DNA of 10,481 nucleotides, taken from positions 1-10,481 of the forward strand of contig JAGVOC010000199.1 in assembly GCA_020052975.1 (NCBI GenBank), given 5' to 3'. Origin of the DNA: Desulfobacterales bacterium. GTDB lineage: Bacteria; Desulfobacterota; Desulfobacteria; Desulfobacterales; RPRI01. The notes beneath the pieces were generated by a model. It was not told the origin of the DNA and made no database searches. It saw only the letters and a list, made by a program, of their open reading frames with translations. Position numbers and translations under genes: made by a program. Below are positions 6,041 through 10,481 of this stretch, one piece after another. Positions within the stretch are counted from its first letter, which is position 1. Each line of letters opens with the position of its first letter.

Positions 6041-7972
6041 ATGAGTACGCGTAATATTTATCTGAAAATGAAGACCCTTGAAGAAGCAAGAGAAATTCTT
6101 TTTTCAAGGTTTACTCATATTAAAAGCCTTCCGGGCGAAATAGTTTCTGTTCCTGATGCTGTAGGCCGGGTGACGGCTGAACCTGTCAGCGCAAGGCTTT
6201 CTTCTCCTAATTTTCATTCTGCGGCAATGGACGGCATCGCAGTAAAAGCAGAAAACACATTCGGCGCCGGCGAGGTCAGTCCAAAGGAGCTTATCACAAA
6301 CAGAGATGCTTTTTTTCTCAATACCGGCCATGTGCTCCCCAAAGACACAAATGCCGTTATTATGATCGAACATGTAAACATCCTTGATGAAAAGCGGATC
6401 GCAATAGAAGCTCCTGCTGTTCCATGGCAGCATGTCAGAAAAATGGGAGAGGACATAGTTGCAACAGAGCTGCTTTTTCCCCAGAATCACGTAATAACAC
6501 CTTACTGTGTCGGAGCGCTTCTTTCAGGAGGAATCTTCTCGGTTTCCGTCAGAAGAAAGCCGAGGGTTCTCATAATTCCTACCGGTTCCGAGCTTGTTGA
6601 CTGGAAAGATATAAATATTGACGGTCTTAAACCCGGACAGGTGCTTGAAACAAATTCCTTTGTTCTCGGGAAACTCACGGAGGCTTCAGGCGGGGTTTAT
6701 GAAAGATACGAAAAAGTAATTGATGACGCAGGCAAAATAAAAGAATCCGTCTTAAAAGCTGCAGACAGCGAGTACGATATTGTGCTCATCATCGGCGGGT
6801 CATCAGCAGGTTCAGAAGATTATGCAAAAAGCGTCATACTTGATGCAGGTGAAGTGTTCGTCCACGGAGTAACGATAATGCCCGGGAAGCCGGTCGTAAT
6901 CGGCATGGTTAAAAACAAACCGGTTTTCGGAATTCCCGGTTATCCCGTATCAGCCATTGTAGCTTTTGAGCAGTTTGTCCAGCCTTTAATATGTAAAATG
7001 TTGGGACAGCCGGAGAGAGAAAGACAAAAAGCTGAAGTGCTGACGGCAAAAAAAATCACATCAAAGCTCGGCTTAGAGGAATTTCTGCGGGTAAAACTCG
7101 GGAAGGTCGGAGAAAGAATAATCGCAACACCTCTTCCAAGGGGTGCGGGATGCATTACAACAATTACAGAAGCAGATGGAATCATACGCATACCAAATCA
7201 TGTTGAAGGAATAAATGCTCAGGAGCCTGTTTTGGCGGAACTTCTGCGCCCGCTTTCTTCAATAAACAACACAATCGTTGTGGTCGGGAGCCATGACAAT
7301 ACACTCGATGTTCTTGCAGACAGGATAAGGGCGGGACGCAATAACCTCACCCTTTCTTCAAGTCACGTCGGCAGCATGGGCGGACTCATGGCGATCAAAT
7401 CAGGAGTATGCCATCTTGCCGGCTCCCACCTTCTTGATACTGCAGACGGCTCATACAATGTATCTTACATCAGAAAATATCTCCCCGGCATGAAAATAAA
7501 ACTCGTTCACCTTGTGTTCAGAGACCAGGGCCTCATCATTGCAAAAGGAAACCCAAAGGGCGTTAAGGGAATCGAAGACCTTGCCAGAAAGGACATCACC
7601 TTCATCAACCGGCAGGGCGGATCAGGAACCAGGATACTTCTCGATTACAGATTAAAACAGTTTGGAATAGATCCGGAACATATAACGGGATATGATAATG
7701 AAGAATTTACTCACATGTCTGTAGCAGTTTCTGTTTTGAGCGGCTCTTCCGATGTCGGACTTGGTATATTTGCCGCAGCAAATGCCCTTCATCTTGATTT
7801 TATACCTGTTGTAACAGAACAGTACGATCTTGTTATCCCTGATGTATATTTTGAAACCGAAAACATGCAAATACTTCTTGAAACAATAAACACGGCGGAT
7901 TTTAAAAAACGAGTTGAGGCATTGGGCGGGTATAGCACAAAAAAAACCGGCGAAATAATGACGGTTTCGTAA
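6041..7972 (+). CDS. moeA: MoeA fused to a C-terminal periplasmic-binding-like domain
   Basis: A 643-residue fusion. Residues 1-405 are a complete MoeA: AAMDGIAV (61-68), NTGHVLPKDTNAVIMIE (94-110), PTGSEL (180-185), IGGSSAGSEDY (251-261), PGKPVVIG (281-288), GIPGYPVSA (297-305). Residues 411-640 resemble the PBP_like (PF12727) domain, related to molybdate-binding ModA and LysR sensor folds; RQGGSGTR (524-531) is the typical ligand-loop segment. No signal peptide is present, so the binding domain works in the cytoplasm, perhaps holding or sensing molybdate or tungstate next to the insertion site (inference). GAGGAG lies 6 nt before the ATG. The final residues MTVS and the TAA are encoded within a copy of the TGACGGCTTCGTAAAAA repeat (7959-7975). 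Family length is normal for this fusion type. Confidence 0.92.
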   Translation: MSTRNIYLKMKTLEEAREILFSRFTHIKSLPGEIVSVPDAVGRVTAEPVSARLSSPNFHSAAMDGIAVKAENTFGAGEVSPKELITNRDAFFLNTGHVLPKDTNAVIMIEHVNILDEKRIAIEAPAVPWQHVRKMGEDIVATELLFPQNHVITPYCVGALLSGGIFSVSVRRKPRVLIIPTGSELVDWKDINIDGLKPGQVLETNSFVLGKLTEASGGVYERYEKVIDDAGKIKESVLKAADSEYDIVLIIGGSSAGSEDYAKSVILDAGEVFVHGVTIMPGKPVVIGMVKNKPVFGIPGYPVSAIVAFEQFVQPLICKMLGQPERERQKAEVLTAKKITSKLGLEEFLRVKLGKVGERIIATPLPRGAGCITTITEADGIIRIPNHVEGINAQEPVLAELLRPLSSINNTIVVVGSHDNTLDVLADRIRAGRNNLTLSSSHVGSMGGLMAIKSGVCHLAGSHLLDTADGSYNVSYIRKYLPGMKIKLVHLVFRDQGLIIAKGNPKGVKGIEDLARKDITFINRQGGSGTRILLDYRLKQFGIDPEHITGYDNEEFTHMSVAVSVLSGSSDVGLGIFAAANALHLDFIPVVTEQYDLVIPDVYFETENMQILLETINTADFKKRVEALGGYSTKKTGEIMTVS

Positions 7973-7975
7973 AAA
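7959..7975 (+). repeat. TGACGGTTTCGTAAAAA repeat unit supplying the end of moeA-PBP
   Basis: It matches 16 of 17 bases of the unit at 4196-4212 and 9988-10004. Read in frame by the gene it gives ATG ACG GTT TCG TAA, i.e. the last residues and the stop. No inverted partner lies nearby. Confidence 0.6.
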
Positions 7976-7986
7976 TAAAATAGGAG

Positions 7987-8060
7987 TCAAGGATTCAGGG
8001 GTTCGAGGATTCGAGTGAAAAACCCGCTTGAACCCTTGAATCCTCGAATCCTTGAACCCG
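7987..8060. repeat. Octamer-built palindromic repeat, copy 2
   Basis: Left arm 7987-8017 and right arm 8025-8055 are inverted, with 25 of 31 positions matching and a 7-nt loop. The right arm reads as consecutive 8-mers: TTGAACCC, TTGAATCC, TCGAATCC, TTGAACCC (8028-8059). It sits between moeA-PBP and archease. Transcribed, it would form a stem of about 31 bp, possibly separating the two genes' expression. No T-run follows. Confidence 0.75.
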
Positions 8061-8093
8061 TTTCTTCAACTAATCAGGAGAAGAATCTCAAAT

Positions 8094-8507
8094 ATGAATT
8101 GCAAGCTAATAGACCATACTGCCGACTTTGGGATAGAGGTTTACGGTACCGGCCTGGGGAATCTCTTCGAAAACGCAGGTTATGCAATGTATGATGTCAT
8201 AACAGACACAAACAACTTAACTGATTTGTCTGAAACAACCATCAATGTTTCAGGGATAGACTGGCCGGATCTTATGGTAAACTGGTTAAGAGAGCTTTTA
8301 TATCTCTGGACAGGGAAGGGGCTGCTTGTTAAGATAATAAACATGATATCCATTTCAGAATACGCCCTGTCCGCAAATGTGAAATACGAACCTTATGTTC
8401 CGGATCGCCACCTGATAAAAAGCGAATTGAAAGCTGTGACGTATCATCAGGTCAAGGTTGAAGGAAAAAATTCAGAATGGGAAGCAAGAATAATTTTTGA
8501 TGTGTAA
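8094..8507 (+). CDS. Archease, RtcB activator
   Basis: A 137-residue cytoplasmic protein of the archease family (COG1371), which speeds guanylylation of RtcB and lets it turn over many times. Family features: DHTADFGIEVYG near the N-terminus (D7-G18), DLMVNWLRELLYLW (about 61-74), ELKAVTYHQ (about 113-121) and a C-terminal IIFDV; D11, D136 and the C-terminal residue V137 match the metal-binding positions known in archaeal and human archease. I chose the ATG at 8094. The upstream in-frame TTG (8052) lies in the repeat, and its added residues do not look like archease. The nearest AGGAG (8076-8080) is 13 nt away, and AGAAG (8079-8083) 10 nt away, so initiation may be modest. RtcB follows 49 bp downstream, supporting the role. 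Confidence 0.9.
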   Translation: MNCKLIDHTADFGIEVYGTGLGNLFENAGYAMYDVITDTNNLTDLSETTINVSGIDWPDLMVNWLRELLYLWTGKGLLVKIINMISISEYALSANVKYEPYVPDRHLIKSELKAVTYHQVKVEGKNSEWEARIIFDV

Positions 8508-8510
8508 GCC

Positions 8511-8548
8511 CAAAGGATTCGAGGATTCAAGGGGTCAAGGGTTCGGTG
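8511..8548. repeat. Octamer-built repeat, copy 3 (unpaired)
   Basis: A run of 8-mers AGGATTCG, AGGATTCA, AGGGGTCA, AGGGTTCG starting at 8513, the same unit as in the two hairpins but without an inverted partner. It fills almost the whole archease-rtcB gap and provides the only purine-rich sequence ahead of the rtcB ATG. Confidence 0.65.
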
Positions 8549-8556
8549 TAATAGAT

Positions 8557-9990
8557 ATGAAATTAAATCAATTAGATGATTACCGGTGGGAGGTCCCTAA
8601 AACGGGACTCATGCGTGTTCCGGGAATAATATATGCCGACAGGGAAATGCTTGAAAACATAAAGCAGGAAGAGGCCGTAAAACAGGTTGCAAATGTTGCA
8701 ACTCTGCCCGGAATCATAAAAGCCTCTCTTGCAATGCCTGATATCCACTGGGGTTACGGCTTTCCAATAGGGGGTGTTGCAGCATTTGACTGGGAAACAG
8801 GAATTATATCTCCGGGCGGAGTAGGATACGATATAAATTGCGGGGTACGCCTTGCATCAACACTGCTTACCGCAAAGGATGTTAAAGAAAAACTCGAAGA
8901 TCTTGTTAATTCTCTGCACCGCAACATTCCTTCAGGGGTGGGATCAACCGGTTCAATAAAACTCGCATATTCAGAAGAAAAAAAAGTGTTAAAAGAAGGA
9001 AGCAGATGGGCTTTGCGGCATGGCATGGGCGAGGAATCCGACATTGAGCACACGGAAGATTGCGGATGCATGCAGAATGCCGACCCCGATACATTAAGCG
9101 ACAAGGCGCTTGAAAGGGGGCTCAGGCAGCTCGGAACTCTTGGTTCAGGTAATCATTTTGTTGAAATAGGCATGGTTGAAAAAATATATGATCCTGATAC
9201 AGCGCGGGTTTTTGGTCTTTTTGAGGGCCAGGCAACTCTCATGCTCCATTCCGGTTCAAGGGGATTGGGATACCAGGTATGCGACGATTTTCTGGCCCAC
9301 ATGGCAAAGAACGTCAAAAAACTCGGATTCGAGATTCCGGACAGGCAGCTTGCCTGTTCAATGATCCAGTCTGACGCCGGTATTCGCTACTTTAATGCCA
9401 TGGCTTGTGCCGCCAATTATGCATGGGCAAACAGGCAGATCCTTATGCACAGAGCCCGGGAAGTGTTTCAAAAAGTTATTGGAATAGGTCCAAGGAATCT
9501 TGGCATGAGCCTTGTTTATGACGTTTGCCACAATATAGCAAAAAAAGAGGTCCACATTATTGACGGTAAAAAGCGTATTGTCTGTGTTCACAGAAAAGGA
9601 GCTACACGGGCCTTTCCCCCAGGACACGAGTCTGTTTGTGAAAAATACAGGCCTGTCGGCCAGCCGATACTCGTTCCCGGAGATATGGGAAGGGCTTCTT
9701 ATGTCCTTGCCGGAACAGAAAAAGCCATGGAGGAGACCTTCGGATCAACATGTCATGGCGCCGGGCGCGTCTTAAGCAGGACAGCGGCTCTTAAAAAGAG
9801 CAAGGGAAGATCCATTCAGCGTGAACTGGAAGACCAGGGGGTGCTTGTAAGATGGACAGGCAGGTCAACCCTTGGTGAAGAGATGCCCGAAGCCTACAAG
9901 GATGTTTCACAGGTAGTCGGAGTGGTTCACGGAGCAGGCATCTCAAAAATGGTGGCTAAGCTTAGACCACTGGCAGTTTTAAAAGGATGA
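8557..9990 (+). CDS. rtcB: RNA-splicing ligase RtcB
   Basis: A 477-residue GTP- and Mn2+-dependent ligase joining RNA 2',3'-cyclic phosphate (or 3'-phosphate) ends to 5'-OH ends, used in RNA repair and, in archaea and eukaryotes, tRNA splicing. Metal and active-site residues are all present: D92 and C95 in GVGYDINCGVRL, H200 in GSGNHF, H231 in HSGSRGLG, H325 in YDVCHN, and the guanylylated histidine H400 in STCHGAGR. The ATG at 8557 gives MKLNQLDDYRWEVPKTG, the usual N-terminus. The frame stays open upstream to 8497 (TTG) and 8500 (ATG), so a 19-20 residue extension encoded by the repeat is possible but unlikely. The ribosome site is weak (GGTG, 8545-8548). No rtcA or rtcR is visible. The TGA stop is the first three bases of a TGACGGCTTCGTAAAAAGT repeat. 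Confidence 0.95.
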   Translation: MKLNQLDDYRWEVPKTGLMRVPGIIYADREMLENIKQEEAVKQVANVATLPGIIKASLAMPDIHWGYGFPIGGVAAFDWETGIISPGGVGYDINCGVRLASTLLTAKDVKEKLEDLVNSLHRNIPSGVGSTGSIKLAYSEEKKVLKEGSRWALRHGMGEESDIEHTEDCGCMQNADPDTLSDKALERGLRQLGTLGSGNHFVEIGMVEKIYDPDTARVFGLFEGQATLMLHSGSRGLGYQVCDDFLAHMAKNVKKLGFEIPDRQLACSMIQSDAGIRYFNAMACAANYAWANRQILMHRAREVFQKVIGIGPRNLGMSLVYDVCHNIAKKEVHIIDGKKRIVCVHRKGATRAFPPGHESVCEKYRPVGQPILVPGDMGRASYVLAGTEKAMEETFGSTCHGAGRVLSRTAALKKSKGRSIQRELEDQGVLVRWTGRSTLGEEMPEAYKDVSQVVGVVHGAGISKMVAKLRPLAVLKG

Positions 9991-10060
9991 CGGCTTCGTA
10001 AAAAGTTACTCTGCTTAAGTTGCGCTTAATTTCCTTTTTTACATTTTCAGGCGGGGGCTG
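9988..10060. repeat. Diverged half copy of the MITE-like element
   Basis: The first 19 bases, TGACGGCTTCGTAAAAAGT (9988-10006), equal one end of the element at 5865-6019. The following bases still align with its interior: TCTGCT and GTTGCRCTT occur in the same order and spacing in the reverse complement of 5972-6000. After about 10050 the similarity fades, and no second terminal repeat is present before the next gene. Confidence 0.55.
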
Positions 10061-10080
10061 CTGCACTATTTTTCGCCGTA

Positions 10081-10110
10081 TTGCATTGCGATCGGAATAT
10101 TTTCTTTAAT
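10081..10110 (+). promoter_or_regulatory. Possible promoter of the phosphohexomutase gene
   Basis: TTGCAT (10081-10086) and TTTAAT (10105-10110) are 18 bp apart; a start near 10117 would leave the strong ribosome site intact. The match is weak and statistical support cannot be judged by eye. Confidence 0.25.
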
Positions 10111-10126
10111 CATCGGGCTATAGTAA

Positions 10127-10133
10127 AGGAGGG
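10127..10133 (+). promoter_or_regulatory. Strong ribosome binding site of the phosphohexomutase gene
   Basis: AGGAGGG with 6 nt before ATG 10140, the best ribosome site in the window, fixing the start of the partial gene. Confidence 0.75.
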
Positions 10134-10139
10134 AGAACC

Positions 10140-10481
10140 ATGAATTCCGGAATCTTCAGAGAATACGACATAAGGGGAATAACCGGTAAGGATCTTACAG
10201 AAGAAGATGTAATATTGATTGGAAAAGGGATTGGCACCTACCTTCTTGAACGCGGCAAATCAAAGCTGACTGTCGGGCGCGACTGCCGGTTAACCTCGGA
10301 CAGCTACGCCGAAAGGGTTATTGAAGGGCTGCTGTCAACCGGCTGTGATGTGATTGATATCGGAATCTGTCCTACTCCGGTCCTTTATTTTTCAATACAG
10401 CATCTTTCTCAGGAAGGGGCGGTAATGGTTACCGCAAGCCACAATCCGCCTCAATATAACGGTTTTAAAGTCTGTATCGGC
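10140..10481 (+). CDS. Phosphomannomutase/phosphoglucomutase, N-terminal part
   Basis: The first 114 residues of an alpha-D-phosphohexomutase (COG1109; AlgC/ManB type), cut off by the window end. It begins IFREYDIRGI (residues 5-14), the family's usual opening, followed by TVGRDCRLTS (44-53), GICPTPVLYF (75-84) and the active-site loop VTASHNPPQYNGFK (97-110), in which S100 is the serine that is phosphorylated during catalysis. The enzyme interconverts mannose- or glucose-6-phosphate and the 1-phosphate, feeding sugar nucleotides for lipopolysaccharide or exopolysaccharide. The opening EYDIRG favours the PMM/PGM class over phosphoglucosamine mutase GlmM, but the sugar-specificity loop lies outside the window. 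It follows rtcB on the same strand after 149 bp that includes a repeat, and is probably transcribed on its own. Confidence 0.9.
   Translation, partial: MNSGIFREYDIRGITGKDLTEEDVILIGKGIGTYLLERGKSKLTVGRDCRLTSDSYAERVIEGLLSTGCDVIDIGICPTPVLYFSIQHLSQEGAVMVTASHNPPQYNGFKVCIG

Noticed and set aside
8052..8093. Upstream TTG start for archease adding 14 residues
   Set aside because: The added residues come from the octamer repeat and do not resemble the archease N-terminus; the ATG at 8094 gives the family start.
8094..9990. Archease-RtcB as part of a new anti-phage or toxin-repair system
   Set aside because: The pair is a known conserved module; no toxin, nuclease, rtcR or defence gene is adjacent in the window.
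10119..10124. TATAGT as -10 box for the phosphohexomutase gene
   Set aside because: It is only 15 bp before the ATG, so transcription would begin at or after the ribosome binding site.

Overview
The window looks like the chromosome of an anaerobic deltaproteobacterium, most likely a sulfate reducer of the Desulfobacterales. The evidence is the gene content: two different MoeA proteins, one carrying a C-terminal periplasmic-binding-like domain; an AmrS-type radical SAM enzyme; an alkyl-DHAP-synthase-like flavoprotein; and an RtcB/archease pair. Intergenic spaces packed with short palindromic repeats fit the same group. The placement is inferred from gene families and repeat style, not from a marker gene.

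Left half, minus strand (1-4104). Transcription runs right to left. A DEAD-box RNA helicase of the RhlB type (4104-2518) has a good sigma70-like promoter containing a small palindrome. After about 330 bp of repeats come three closely spaced genes: a class I SAM methyltransferase (2186-1443), an AmrS-like radical SAM protein starting at TTG (1419-409), and an AGPS-like FAD oxidase whose ATG directly follows the amrS stop and which leaves the window at base 1.

Centre (4105-4612). This 508 bp gap lies between the divergent helicase and moeA genes. It holds the helicase promoter, a nested palindrome (4196-4327), a short hairpin, a long palindrome of about 144 bp (4417-4560) and an 8-bp inverted repeat just upstream of moeA.

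Right half, plus strand (4613-10481). In order: a stand-alone MoeA (4613-5842), a mobile-looking palindromic element (5841-6019), a MoeA-PBP fusion (6041-7972), an octamer-repeat hairpin, archease (8094-8507), another octamer repeat, RtcB (8557-9990), a diverged half copy of the palindromic element, and the start of a phosphomannomutase/phosphoglucomutase (10140 onward). The MoeA proteins insert metal into molybdopterin; having two suggests division of labour, perhaps between molybdate and tungstate enzymes. Archease activates RtcB for RNA ligation and repair.

Most of the unusual content is in the repeats. One 17-20 bp unit (TGACGGCTTCGTAAAAAGTC) occurs about seven times in both orientations, and the stop codons of three consecutive large genes (moeA, moeA-PBP, rtcB) lie in or at the edge of a copy. 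Two further families are built from 8-nt and 7-nt tandem units folded into hairpins. I found no CRISPR array, no tRNA or rRNA gene, no transposase and no clear new defence system.
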